From assembly GCA_943736015.1 (NCBI GenBank), contig OX031073.1:26439210-26503209 (forward strand): a stretch of 64,000 nt of DNA, in the 5' to 3' direction. Origin of the DNA: Tridacna crocea. Its lineage: Eukaryota; Mollusca; Bivalvia; Cardiida; Cardiidae. The position numbers were made by a program, and so were the translations under genes. Below are positions 43,986-53,948 of this stretch, in pieces. The stretch's first letter is position 1. Each line of letters opens with the position of its first letter. The notes beneath the pieces were generated by a model. It was given only the letters and a program-made list of their open reading frames with translations. It was not told where the DNA came from and did not search any database.

Positions 43986-46373
43986 TTGTCATTCTTCCTT
44001 TCAGGACTCCTCAACCACGAATGGCTATTGAGTTTGTTGATCATTTTGCTTGCTGTTCGACCCTCAAAGACTGATTCTGACATCCATCGTATGAATTATG
44101 GAATCGTATTTGAACATCAACAGAACCTACGTCTTTCACAAGATTATTGGTATCATACATATGAAATCCAGTTACCAAAATTTCAGAACATTTCCAAACT
44201 TCCAGTCTGCAGTAATAACAACAGAACATGCCTTCTGATTTCTCATGTTATTTCACAATTGAATACTATCAGATCTGAAACAGAAGCTCACCTTAACAAT
44301 ACCATAAATACCATTATGACTCTGATTCCAGAAACAAAAATTCACAAGTCTAGATCAAAGCGTTCCCTTCTCCCATTTATTGGTAAATTGTCCAAGGGGT
44401 TGTTTGGAACTGCAACTATGGATGATGTCAACATATTGGCTAACCACATGAACAAGTTAACAACTTTTAATGAGAAACTTTCTAAAGCTCTTACTCAACA
44501 GGCAAATCATTTAAGTTCCTACATGTCATCTGCAAATCATAGAATGGACAACCTTATGGAAGGTATAAAAGACAACATGCTGGCAATTAAGTTTGTACAG
44601 GCTCAGGTCTTTGCCTCAGAATCTGCTTTGGAACAAACAATTGATTACATAATGAGTATTTTGGTAGAACAAACTCATTCTGCTAGTAAACTTAATCATG
44701 AAATTGATGTACTCAACCTTGGTATAACCGACCTTGTCAACAACAAACTTTCACCACTTCTAATACCAGAAGAGACCCTTCTGAGCTCAATGACTGATAT
44801 CCAGAACATATTACAAACCAAATACAATGGTTTTCATCTGGTATATACAGACATCCTTGATGTGTATAAATATGTAAAGTTTTTGTACACCAGAAGTGGT
44901 ACAAATCTTTATGTAACTATTAAAATCCCAATCTCTCATTTTGAAAAAACATTTCAGCAATATAAAATCAGATCCTTGCCTGTGCCAGTAAATGCCACAT
45001 CTCCCCATGCTACTCAATTACTGGATCTTCCAGATTACTTTGTCATTAGTCATGACCAGCAATACTATGCTACCCTTAACTTCGCAGATTTGGATAATTG
45101 TGTTGGGGATAAACCAACATATTGTATGACTAATTTCCCACTTATACCAGTTACTACAAAATCTTGTCTATTGGCTTTGTTTGCAAATGACAAGGAACAA
45201 GTTATTTCAAAATGTGATTTTAGATTTGTCCATGATATCATTCAACCCGATGTTATTAAAATTTCTTCACATTCCGTGGTTCTGTATCGTACCTCATTGG
45301 TTGCTATGCAGTGTGTAAATGAACACAAAATGGTAAAAGGATGTGATTTCTGCATATTCAACATTCCATGTAAATGCTCAATCTCAGCCAGTACTTTTTA
45401 TATGGCCCCTAGGTTAGCAGGGTGTCACCTCCATGATAATTCAACAACTATAATGCATCCAGTCAATTTGGCATTGTTGCAGCACTTCTTTGATGCATCT
45501 TTTGTTAAAAACATTTTTGCCGACACGACATTTCAAACAGCTGTAAATGTCAGTATTCCAAACATGAAATTTTTCAGCCATGACATGTCAGATGTCATTG
45601 CAGCTGACAAAAAGGCACATTTAAGCTTAGCAAAACTAGCAAAAGCCACAAAGAATGATGCAGTAATATTTCAGTCCTTATCAGAACCACTATTAGATGG
45701 TACAATAACACTTGATGATAACTGGCCAAGTGTGGAGAAGATACTCATGTACTGTTCAATTGGTATGATTATTCTTTTAACAATTGTTTCCTTTGGTGTT
45801 GTACTAAAATTGAGAAAAGTAGCCCTTATTCTAGCTACTCTGCAACACTCAAAATCATCTAATGCTCTTGTAACGAAAGTACCTTCGTTTATCTATGAAA
45901 AATTTCCTACGGATTCTCCTGAAGAGAATTCTGCAGATCTTAACATAGAATTGTCATTTGATCATGCAAACTTCATTCTGCTATGGATAATGATTCTATT
46001 TCTAATAGCATGGATTGTCAAACTATATAATTCAAAAACATCTAAACAACTTCTCGAAATCACCAATGAATCCCAAAATGTTTTCATTGAAATTATGACA
46101 TTGCCTATTTGCCAAGCAAGTTTCAAAGTGCATGTTCCATTTGACATCAGTAATCTTATGGTACATGGAACTATGAAACCGAAACTTACAGTGTCTTGGT
46201 CAAACTTTGCAGTACAAAATTTGAAAACAAACAAAATTGTCTCTGTTCCTCATGAAATACCAGTCTCCATTTTTAAGGCATTTAAACTTCGTAAAATTCT
46301 TCAACAACCTTATCATGTTTTTGTTTATCAAACACACAATGGCTATACCATCACTCCGCTGCGTCAAAATTAA
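43986..46373 (+). CDS. env: Envelope-like fusion glycoprotein, F type
   Basis: Predicted class I membrane-fusion glycoprotein. The 795-codon frame has no in-frame ATG before 44091; the hydrophobic stretch WLLSLLIILLAV at its start would be the signal peptide. Furin-type site R123-S-K-R126 (44352-44363) is followed by an LLPFIGKLSKGLFG segment, the arrangement seen in baculovirus F and insect errantivirus Env. Residues about 150-215 are heptad-like, and a Cys-rich part lies at about 365-480. There are two membrane spans, about 586-608 and 663-680, then a 115-residue tail; the second span and long tail are unusual. Acceptor TTCTTCCTTTCAG ends at 44004, and its phase fits the donor at 38648, so a start codon from gag is likely supplied by splicing. 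No stop or frameshift inside. Confidence 0.82.
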   Translation: MSFFLSGLLNHEWLLSLLIILLAVRPSKTDSDIHRMNYGIVFEHQQNLRLSQDYWYHTYEIQLPKFQNISKLPVCSNNNRTCLLISHVISQLNTIRSETEAHLNNTINTIMTLIPETKIHKSRSKRSLLPFIGKLSKGLFGTATMDDVNILANHMNKLTTFNEKLSKALTQQANHLSSYMSSANHRMDNLMEGIKDNMLAIKFVQAQVFASESALEQTIDYIMSILVEQTHSASKLNHEIDVLNLGITDLVNNKLSPLLIPEETLLSSMTDIQNILQTKYNGFHLVYTDILDVYKYVKFLYTRSGTNLYVTIKIPISHFEKTFQQYKIRSLPVPVNATSPHATQLLDLPDYFVISHDQQYYATLNFADLDNCVGDKPTYCMTNFPLIPVTTKSCLLALFANDKEQVISKCDFRFVHDIIQPDVIKISSHSVVLYRTSLVAMQCVNEHKMVKGCDFCIFNIPCKCSISASTFYMAPRLAGCHLHDNSTTIMHPVNLALLQHFFDASFVKNIFADTTFQTAVNVSIPNMKFFSHDMSDVIAADKKAHLSLAKLAKATKNDAVIFQSLSEPLLDGTITLDDNWPSVEKILMYCSIGMIILLTIVSFGVVLKLRKVALILATLQHSKSSNALVTKVPSFIYEKFPTDSPEENSADLNIELSFDHANFILLWIMILFLIAWIVKLYNSKTSKQLLEITNESQNVFIEIMTLPICQASFKVHVPFDISNLMVHGTMKPKLTVSWSNFAVQNLKTNKIVSVPHEIPVSIFKAFKLRKILQQPYHVFVYQTHNGYTITPLRQN

Positions 46374-46632
46374 TTTTTGAGACAGGACATTTTTCTAACA
46401 CCAGAGAAATACCATCCTCATTCTATTATTGATTGTATTTTCTGTATTTGTATATGTGATTTTATGTTCATAAAAAAGAATTGAATTCATGTTTTCATTG
46501 TACCACAATTATATGTTGTTCACTGTTGTTACATGTATTTTTGTAGTTTTGTGTGTTCTCATTTTTAACTTGGTGTTTTGTATTTTCATTCATATAAACT
46601 TTGGGGACCAAAGTCTCTAAACTAGGGGGAAA
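46374..46632 (+). other. 3' untranslated region and polypurine tract
   Basis: Non-coding, T-rich, ending in AGGGGGAAA at 46624-46632 immediately before the 3' LTR. This is the expected plus-strand primer. Confidence 0.75.
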
Positions 46633-48049
46633 TATAATGCCCCATGTTTTTGTCATTTATTGTAAAAAAAAAGGTAAAAAAATTCTACCTCCTGCAAACT
46701 GTATTATTTTTTCCTTTTCTCACAGTCTTTGTTAACAAAGGTATCAATGTCTGCCTCCAGGAACTATTAATTTCCTTTGATAAAAACAATCTTTTGATAG
46801 CCAAACCCATTGTTATCTGATTAGTTGTTTCAAGGTATTGAAAATGTCCATTGATAATAATCTATGTTTGGATAATAAATCTGCCATGTGAGATATTACC
46901 TATTGTCTCAACAAGCTGTGAAAATCTTTTTACTTTGAACTTTTCAGTTTCAGTTTCAGTTTATTCAGCATAAAATTACATAAATTTCTAGCTGATGTGT
47001 TGATACAAATAACATTTGCACATGCGTATGAAAAATATATAATTATAAAGAAATAATAATAGTAGTAATATTTCAAACTGTGAAATTCACAATCCGGAAA
47101 CTAACGACCACGTAATATGTTTAAATATTTCATTGATTGTTTAATGACTTCTGTCTCACACCCTGTCAGATTCTTGAGACAGAATAAGTAAAAGTCTTTT
47201 TGACATATGTCACCTGGAAGATATAAAATAGGTCCGTTTTAGTGAAGCACCATGCAATTGGGTTTTGAGAATTAAACATATCGGATCAACAGTGTTTTTA
47301 TATCTTTTCCAGGTATGTAACTTTAATTTTCTAAATGTTCTTTTTGTTGATAAATCATTTTCAGTAAAGTTCTTAAAAAAATTGTAATACAATTTGTGAC
47401 TTTCTATTTTTCACTATGATTTTATTTACTTAACTATGTATGTGACTGTATAATTCTTTACTACTACATTTAAGTAGCTTCTTAATATTTCTGACTGAAA
47501 TTCTTAGTCTTTTTGTGTTAAGAAGATTCTTTTTATAAGATGGATACATCACTGCAAAACATTGTTTTAATTGCAAAATCTAAAACGTCATCTGTGGTGT
47601 TGTATTAATGCAATATGCTTCTTTAGCAGTATGTTAACCATATTTGATTTTTGCTTAAAATATGATTTTTGTGTAATGAAGTCTGTTTTGAGTTACTGAT
47701 GAACAAATATGCATTAGTGAAATGTATTTTCATAAATCACATACTTGCTGTCATCGGTTAACCTTTCACACGCAATATCTTAGCGAGTTTTCCCCAAATT
47801 TCAAAAGTTGTATTTTGTTTGTTTATTACCATGCAATTGGGTTTTGAGAATTAAACATATCGGATCAACAGTGTTTTTATATCTTTTCCAGCAACTTTAC
47901 ATCAGCCAGCCATTTTCCCCCAATAGAGATATAGTTCACTATATCTATCCATATTTTGTTTTTTCACTGGCCACGACGTTTGTACACCAGCACTACTTTA
48001 AGTCGTCCAATCCATTCACTCATTTAACACCCTGTATCCACGGCATTAA
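46633..48049 (+). repeat. 3' LTR, with a 180-bp insertion
   Basis: Matches 37341-38581 in order, including both 64-bp repeats and the TATA box. Longer because of foreign sequence at 46941-47120. Confidence 0.95.
46941..47120 (-). mobile_element. Insertion in 3' LTR, likely non-LTR retroposon tail
   Basis: Absent from the 5' LTR at 37648. On the reverse strand it ends GAATAAACTGAAACTGAAAC, a short-unit (ACTGAA)n tail of the kind that closes some LINEs and SINEs in place of poly-A. It therefore looks like a 5'-truncated retroposon landed after the LTR element. Target duplication is at most 2 nt visible. Confidence 0.6.
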
Positions 48050-48346
48050 ACAAGTATGAAAATGGGTCATGTGGAGTGAAAAACTAGATCACTTGGTCAA
48101 ATCTTAGAAAAACCATATATACGCTCTAGAGGCCACATTTTCAGTCCAAAACTCTTGGAAGTTCTTCAGAATGTTTGTCTTGATGATATCTCGAACAAGT
48201 TTGAAAATGGGTCATGTCAGGTCAAAAACTAGGTCACTAGGTCAAATTTTAGGAAAACCTTGTGTACGCTCTAGAGGCCACATTTTCAGTCCGATAATCA
48301 AGAAAGGTGGTCAGGATGTTTGCCTGGATGGTATCTTGGACGTGAC

Positions 48347-48785
48347 TCAACCCTTTACTACACAATCCATACTTTTAAAGACACCTTTTGAAAACATTGT
48401 GGGAAAAGGAGAACATGCTGGTACCAGCATTTTCTCCCTTTCCCACAATTTTTTCTTCTCTTTCAGACACAGATACCAACATCTGCGCTACATCCAATAT
48501 GTTTTAACCCTTTACCACACAATGCCAACTTTTGACACCCTCGAGAAAAGAAGCTTTTTGAAAACCTTGTGGGAAAAGGAGAAAATGCTGGTAACCAGCA
48601 TTTTCACCTTTTTCCACAAGGTTTTCTACCCTATCAAAGAAAAAATGCACAATTTGAGCCACATCGTAATTGTCGTCAGCAAATTCTTTCAATTCAGGCA
48701 AGGCCAAAATTTTGTCTGCTGAAGGGTTAAGTGTCTTCTTTCAGTTTGGCCCAGTCTAAAATATTGTCATGTGGTAAAGAGGTTA
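48347..48785 (+). mobile_element. TTAA hairpin MITE split by its own kind
   Basis: Left part 48347-48503 (CAACCCTTTACTACACAATCC, core, start of arm B); right part 48731-48785 (TTTCAGTTTGGCCCAGTC...GGTAAAGAGGTTA). A second copy sits between at a TTAA. Confidence 0.8.
48504..48730 (+). mobile_element. TTAA hairpin MITE nested in another copy
   Basis: TTAACCCTTTACCACACAAT to CTGAAGGGTTAA, core complete, TTAA on both sides splitting arm B of the host copy. This is direct evidence that TTAA is the target duplication. Confidence 0.88.
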
Positions 48786-48892
48786 TGTCTGAGCTACAGT
48801 ACGAACCAGTGTTAAAATTCTTTTCTCACGATGTTTTCAACAGCGTCTTCCTCAGGGTCTTTAACAACTTGGGTCTGTGTGGTAAAGGGTTT
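48785..48892 (-). mobile_element. TTAA MITE, 3' fragment
   Basis: TTCTTTTCTCACGATG core scrap and arm A ending GTGTGGTAAAGGGTTTT. Confidence 0.6.
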
Positions 48893-48903
48893 TATTCAAA
48901 TTC

Positions 48904-49114
48904 TTAACCCTTATTCTGCTAAAAAAGTGATATCAATCTTTCAAAACGGTCATACAAACCCAAATTTTGCAGTGTCATAGGTAACTATTGGGGAAGGAAT
49001 TTCTTTATTGGACAGTATAAATCAAAGATCAGATTGTATGTTTTGTGCAGTCTGATCTTGATCTGCACTGTACACAAACTACCTGTTAGTTGTGCTTAGC
49101 AGCCAAAGGGTTAA
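48904..49114. mobile_element. TTAA MITE, GATCAGACTGC hairpin family
   Basis: TTAACCCTTATTCTGC at left and GCAGCCAAAGGGTTAA at right. The hairpin AGATCAGATTG...CAGTCTGATCTTGATCT lies at about 49026-49066. 211 bp, distinct from the main MITE but with the same TTAACCC/GGGTTAA ends. Confidence 0.7.
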
Positions 49115-49200
49115 GAGCTTTTACAAAGTTTGAAAGAATCTTTAAGGTAATTTAATAAGTACTTAAAAAAGTTGGCAGATTTCAATATCAGAAAATATGA

Positions 49201-49376
49201 TTAACTCCTTACTATTTGACAAAAATTTATTCTTGTCCAAAATAAAAGTGTTTGTTAACAAGAATCTAGACTGGACTCCGACGATTATGTTTGTCTTTGA
49301 TATGATTGAAAACAATGTGGGAAAAGGCTTCATTCTCAGGGTCATAAAAACTTGGGATGGTGTGGTAAAGGGTTAA
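49201..49376 (-). mobile_element. TTAA MITE lacking most of its palindrome
   Basis: TTAACTCCTTACTATTTGAC to GTGTGGTAAAGGGTTAA. The core is reduced to AAAACAATGTGGGAAAAGG, then arm A. Confidence 0.75.
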
Positions 49377-49571
49377 TCAATTAGAATTGATGTTTACTAC
49401 ATGGATTCCTGACATGAAAATTATTATAACGTCAAAAGAGGAATGGCTAATTACAAACAACTTCATCAAGACTACTGTACTATGTTACATTGTATAAAGG
49501 AGAATTCCAGTGCAAGACCATTGCAGTTGAGTACAGGAGGTAACAAGCTGAAGATGGCCAATTGGTTGCTC

Positions 49572-49796
49572 TTAACCATTTACCCCATAAGGCATTTCTA
49601 TGGTATCTGTAATTGACTCTAAATAACAGCAAGGATGAAGCCGTTTCTTATGTGTATATGACACCTTTTGATAGTGTAGAAAATGTTGTGGCAAAAGGTG
49701 AAATTGCTCGTCACAATTTCACCTTTTGCCACAATGTTTTCCAAAGACTCCTACAAGCAATGTGTAGAAATGAGTATCTATGGAGTAAAGGGTTAA
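49572..49796 (-). mobile_element. TTAA hairpin MITE, GCTCG variant
   Basis: TTAACCATTTACCCCATAAG to CTATGGAGTAAAGGGTTAA. Core is GTGGCAAAAGGTGAAATTGC with its complement, arms unlike the main family. Closest relative is 58089-58318, in opposite orientation. Confidence 0.85.
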
Positions 49797-50167
49797 GGTA
49801 GTAGACCCCTAATACCTCTAGTGCTGAATTGCATAAAGTTTTCTTGATAGTTGATAAATATGGATTTATACAGGAATAAACGGAATTTTTAACGGACCAG
49901 AAATTTCTTTATGCCTATCTTGAAATTATTTGTAGATACTTTTGTTGGTTTTCAGAAAAGGGAGTTAATTACTATCTCTCTTTGTAATGAAAATATAGTG
50001 GTTTTAGATTCATAAATGATAATTCTAGGAAAGACAAAAAGGGAAAAGTGGCTTGGTTAAAGCAGTACAATGACAGTATTATAACTCTCATTTTTAATCT
50101 TAGAAAATTTTGTAGGATAATAGTATTGTGGAAATACCTGTTTTCTATTAGGGGTCTACTATGTTAA
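49793..50167 (+). mobile_element. TTAA element, GTAGTAGACCCC copy
   Basis: TTAAGGTAGTAGACCCCTAATA at left and TATTAGGGGTCTACTATGTTAA at right. The interior is the reverse complement of 2416-2774. It abuts and shares the TTAA of the hairpin MITE before it, as the other copy does. Confidence 0.78.
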
Positions 50168-50219
50168 GATGTTTAATGCCATTTTCAATATTGTATCAGT
50201 TATATAGAGGGAGGGCAAT

Positions 50220-50480
50220 GCATCTGTCCATGCTTTCCTTTAGTTATTTTTACAGGCACTTGACACAGTATTCTTCCCAAGCCAATAGCTGTTTTCCCAT
50301 CAAATCATCGTCAATCAGTGATTAGCAGTGAAAGAGGAAGGAGTTCCTGTTTACCAATGCTTTGCTCAGTATTCCTCCCAAGCTACTGGCTGCTTTCCCA
50401 TATGACCTTTTTTGAAACAATTATCAACAGTGAGAGAGGAATGGATCCTGTTGTAATGAATATCATCAATCCATGGAATG
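50220..50480. repeat. Dispersed repeat, CCAAGCYACTGGCTGC family
   Basis: Two diverged tandem units (CACAGTATTCTTCCCAAGCCA and CAGTATTCCTCCCAAGCTA), each followed by AGCAGTGA/ACAGTGA GAGAGGAA. Related sequence at about 63085-63180 and 63886-63990. Class unknown. Confidence 0.5.
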
Positions 50481-51389
50481 AAATTCATCCAGCTTGAGAT
50501 TTTAACCAGCATCCCCAGGTGTTCTCAAGTCCTGTATGCTACTGACTGTGCTATCAGGGCTTGGCATAAGCTGAATTAAAGTGTCACAAACCATTGTTTT
50601 AATAGATAGTGAAGTTATGTAGGAAAGGAATGTTATTACCTCAAGGCAACAGATTTTTTTATTGCCCAGCTCATTATGGTGAATATAAATTCATGATTTT
50701 GTACATTGTGGATATTGGGTGGAGAACTGTCATTATGGTATCCTAGTCTCAATAACGAGACGCCCCGGTGATCTTTTTCATATTTGGACATTTACTGTAC
50801 ACCGTACCGTCTCAAGTCCATCGTAAATTTTCCGGTAGCAAATATAGAGCGCTATACCGACTTTCGGTTTCGTCGGTTTTATCTGTATTTCAGTGAAATG
50901 CAATTAAATTTTAGTACTAATCATGACCAAAAACAAATTGTTAAACCATTCATTACATAAAAAGCTTGTAGAAGTTGTTTACAACATGTTTATCTCGGAA
51001 AAATCACAGACGAAATTTATCGTGTGTGGCGGCCATTTTGAATGTTTTCGGGAACGTAAACAGCTCGAGTCACTGATGAAATGCACGGTATTTTCTCACG
51101 ATCAGCGTTTGAATTGAAAATATTTGTATTTCAAATGAAAGAATATTGAATACGCAAGCCACAGGTATGTTTAAATCCTAGTTTTGTGCTCTATTTGGGA
51201 AATTATAAGAGTTCAAACTTGCGCACAAAATCTGTGCGGAACTTTCAACTGATTTTGTCCGGATTGTCTCTGGACCCAGAGGCGACCATTCGAAAAGTAA
51301 CATCGCCTTTGGGGACAGTTATCTGTACTATATGGTATCTTTTTCTGAACTACTGGCTAAAGTCCTTTTTGAGTCCATTGTTTTAAGTC
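50480..51389. other. Unassigned sequence, no gene seen
   Basis: Unique-looking. The short frame at 50923-51117 and its flanks (GGCGGCCATTTTGAATG) show no protein family I recognise. Confidence 0.4.
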
Positions 51390-51618
51390 TTAACACATTA
51401 CCATTTGACAATATTTTAGGCTTGTCCAAATTGAAAGCATTTGCAGACAACAAAATAAAAATGACTGAAAATTTGAAGTTTGTATTGTGAAGGGTAGAAA
51501 ACAATGTGGGAAAAGGAAAAAATGCTGGCTACTAGCGTTTTCTCCTTTACCCACAATGTTTTCAAAAGCCATCTTTTCCAGGGGCATCGAGAGTCGACAT
51601 TGTGTGGTAATGGGTTAA
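51390..51618 (-). mobile_element. TTAA hairpin MITE, full length
   Basis: TTAACACATTACCATTTGAC to GTGTGGTAATGGGTTAA. Core has scattered changes (GGCTACTAGCG). Confidence 0.88.
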
Positions 51619-51634
51619 ACCACACAATCAGGAG

Positions 51635-51863
51635 TTAACTCATTACCACACAATCCCTACTTTTGACAACCCTGAGAAAGAAGCCTATAGAAAACATGGT
51701 GGGAAAAAGAGAAAATGCTGGTGACCAGCATTTTCTCCTTTACCCACAATGTTTTCTACCCTTCTCAAACGAAATTGCAGTTTTTCAGCCACATTTATTG
51801 TGTCGTCTGCAATTATTTTCACTTTGGACCAGTCTACGATTTTGTCGTTTGGTAAAGAGTTAA
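51635..51863 (+). mobile_element. TTAA hairpin MITE, mixed ends
   Basis: TTAACTCATTACCACACAAT to GTTTGGTAAAGAGTTAA. Left end CATTACC, right end GGTAAAG. Only 17 bp separate it from the copy before. Confidence 0.9.
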
Positions 51864-51864
51864 A

Positions 51865-52031
51865 TGGACCTAAGAATTAAACTTTTTGAAAACGCTGTGG
51901 AAAAAGGAGAAAATACTGGAAATCTTCTTTTTCTTCTTTTCCCAGCAATATTTTGTGTCATTGAGCCACATTTAATTATTATCTTTAAATGCTTTCACTT
52001 TTGAGAAATGTATCCTTTTTTGTCATTGTGG
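51865..52031 (+). mobile_element. TTAA MITE remnant
   Basis: Core AAAAAGGAGAAAATACTGG and a worn arm B (GAGCCACATTTAATTATTATC). Both termini lost. Confidence 0.55.
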
Positions 52032-52072
52032 TTTTAAAACTGGCATGCTGGAAGACAGAAATCACCTGGGTT

Positions 52073-52276
52073 CTTATTCAGCAAGCATTCTTACATAACA
52101 TTCTTAATTCTAGTCTCCAAATTTGAAAGTAACATAACTTCTGATTGGCTGAATGAAATGGTTCAGCCAATCAGAAGTTGTGCTACTTTCAAATTTAGAA
52201 AACTGCAGGGAAATAAAACTAAGAACCTTCTTCAGAATGGTTGGGGAATACATTCTCAAGAAGGGTTGGTGAATAC
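52073..52276. mobile_element. Palindromic MITE, CTTCTGATTGGCTGA family
   Basis: Central hairpin AACTTCTGATTGGCTGAA/TTCAGCCAATCAGAAGTT. The outer arms CTTATTCAGCAAGCATTCTT and GGTTGGTGAATAC are diverged complements. Sister of 53044-53233. Confidence 0.7.
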
Positions 52277-52468
52277 AGGCTGTGGAGATTGTAATGTGTT
52301 AGAAAAGATAACATTGGATTAACACATGCATTTTCATTGACATCTACCGCCTTGTTTTGTGATTAATTTTCACTTGCTTGAGCTGGTGATGGATACATAT
52401 TGAATTATTTCTCACTCTCCCTATCAGGCAATTGTAACTTGGCATGCAAACTGATTGATTTTAACCTA

Positions 52469-52715
52469 TTAACCTTTTACAAAACAATCCCATGTTTTAT
52501 CATTACCCTGTGTACAAAAATAAAAGATTTCTGATATCTTTTTTTGGAAAAGAAGAAAATGCTGGAAACCAGCATTTTCTTCTCTCCCAGCAATGTTTTG
52601 TACTCTTTCAAATTGAAAAATTATCTTTTTGGGCTTCATTGACCATATGGTCTATGAATACTTTCAACTTGGACAAGGACAAGTCTACGAATTGTACCTT
52701 TTGTTGAAGAGTTAA
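52469..52715 (+). mobile_element. TTAA hairpin MITE, diverged
   Basis: TTAACCTTTTACAAAACAAT to TTGTTGAAGAGTTAA. Short core AGAAGAAAATGCTGGAAACC with complement. Slightly long (247 bp) owing to additions in arm B. Confidence 0.75.
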
Positions 52716-53043
52716 GAACAAACATAATGATTGATAACTGCCAGTAAATAGTAAAACCCCAAATATTGTGATTTCAAAAATCTTGTTTGAAAAAACAAAT
52801 CTGATTATATAATACAGCAGGGGATCTAGATCAACCACAACTGCAGATGCAATCAAAGTCAAGCTCATCACCTGAAGAAATAAATACAAAAAAACAAGGG
52901 ACAGTGATTCACTCTGCATTATTAATGGATGTCTTGCTTCAGTTCAGTGAGCTTGATCAGTGACGGGTTTTCAACTCTTTTCCATTTATCCCCGTCTATG
53001 GCATATTTTCAGCTCACAAGATATGGGCCATAAACCAGTGCTC
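52716..53043. other. Unassigned sequence
   Basis: No gene or recognised repeat. Confidence 0.35.
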
Positions 53044-53233
53044 GTATTTACCAACCATTCCCAAGAACGTTCTTTGTCTTATTCTCCTAGGTTTTCTACA
53101 TTTATAAGTGATACAACTTCTGACTGGCTAAACCATCCATTCTGTTTAGCCAATCAGAAGTTGTGTTACTTACAAATGTAGAAAACCTTGGAGAAAAGGA
53201 CTTAGATTATTCTCAAGAATTGTTGGTAAATAC
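53044..53233. mobile_element. Palindromic MITE, second copy
   Basis: GTATTTACCAAC at left and GTTGGTAAATAC at right. Inner arms GGTTTTCTACATTTATAAGT and its near complement; central ACTTCTGACTGGCTAAAC hairpin. Confidence 0.8.
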
Positions 53234-53560
53234 AGGCCCAGATACTATATACTATCTTAAATCAAAGAACTGAAAGTACTGATGACGTAACTAGCAAATG
53301 TGGAATAAGCAGCCTATGTAAATGTAAAACTTGGTTAGTCGATAATGGACTGAAAGAGAAATCATGTTTTCCCAGGTTATTAAGCTCCGTTGGGTTTGCT
53401 CTAGTGACTTTACCAATTACCTATATCCACTGACTTGATACAAAAGGAAATGCCTTGAAAAAGTTCTGATTGCTGATTTTTAATTGAAAAAAGCTGACGA
53501 AAAACATATCGATTTGATGATTCAGCATTTGTTTATATTTTGGTCACTCTGGAAGGAAAT
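53234..53560. other. Unassigned sequence
   Basis: No gene or recognised repeat. Confidence 0.35.
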
Positions 53561-53948
53561 CATCTTTGCAAGCCAAGACTGACGATTCACTATGCTACTC
53601 TACCCTTGGCGGATCAAGCTCGATTTTTACATTCCCCAGATACGCTTTTTCATTGGATGCAGCCAGCTCTAACTGCAACAAATGAAATAGCATTTCATCT
53701 TTGATAAAAATAGAATAAAGTCGCTACCTTTCGAATAGAAGATAAACATGGAAACCCACGTGGATGTCTGCTTATTGCTTCATGTGTATTCATAAACGGT
53801 TTGTAAAACGATATTACATTGGCTTTTAGAAATATGATGTAAAGGGGGGTAATAACCAGCATCCAAAAGAGGGCGCATTGCAGTAATCTTGAAATTGGGC
53901 TCGATCCACCAAGTGATCGTAGTGATCGTAACCTTGGCTCGCAAAGAT
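53561..53948 (+). mobile_element. CATCTTTGC MITE, uninterrupted copy
   Basis: Ends CATCTTTGCAAGCCAAG and CCTTGGCTCGCAAAGATA. Flanked by GAAGGAAAT (53552-53560) and GATGGAAAT (53949-53957), a 9-bp duplication with one mismatch. Colinear with 29824-31464 and empty at the site where that copy holds the pogo-like element. Confidence 0.82.

Larger units (their letters stand above)
38649..44004 (+). promoter_or_regulatory. Predicted intron for subgenomic env mRNA
   Basis: Donor GAG|GTACTG (exon ends 38648, one nucleotide into gag codon 12) and acceptor TTTCAG|GACTCC (exon starts 44005, two nucleotides left of a codon boundary in the env frame) are in compatible phase. Errantiviruses and retroviruses make Env from a spliced RNA, so the layout is expected. 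Site choice is by eye. Confidence 0.5.
37341..48049 (+). mobile_element. Ty3/Gypsy LTR retrotransposon with env-like gene
   Basis: A 10.7-kb element of layout LTR-gag-pro-RT-RNaseH-IN-env-LTR, flanked by ACAAG (37336-37340 and 48050-48054), the 5-bp duplication usual for Ty3/Gypsy. A purine tract AGGGGGAAA (46624-46632) stands directly before the 3' LTR. The LTRs begin TATAATGCC and end GGCATTAA, and AATGCC/GGCATT forms the terminal inverted repeat. RT-RNaseH-IN order and integrase before the third gene exclude Ty1/Copia. The env-like gene is of baculovirus-F/errantivirus type. Coding defects are a stop in gag (39038), a stop between gag and protease (39572) and a frame change between protease and RT (near 40130), so this copy is probably not autonomous as it stands. 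Confidence 0.96.
36872..48346 (+). mobile_element. Helentron/pearl-like element split by the retrotransposon
   Basis: Begins TTCGCTCACCTGAGCAC and a TCCGTC-rich leader, then about 145-bp units at 36969, 37113 and 37258. The series is broken at 37340 by the LTR element and resumes at 48050 for two more units (48119, 48264) before a TTAA MITE truncates it near 48346. Joined across the insertion, the unit phase is preserved. Confidence 0.75.

Noticed and set aside
50923..51117. Possible small host exon
   Set aside because: Only 64 codons with no recognised family; flanking sites are unconvincing.
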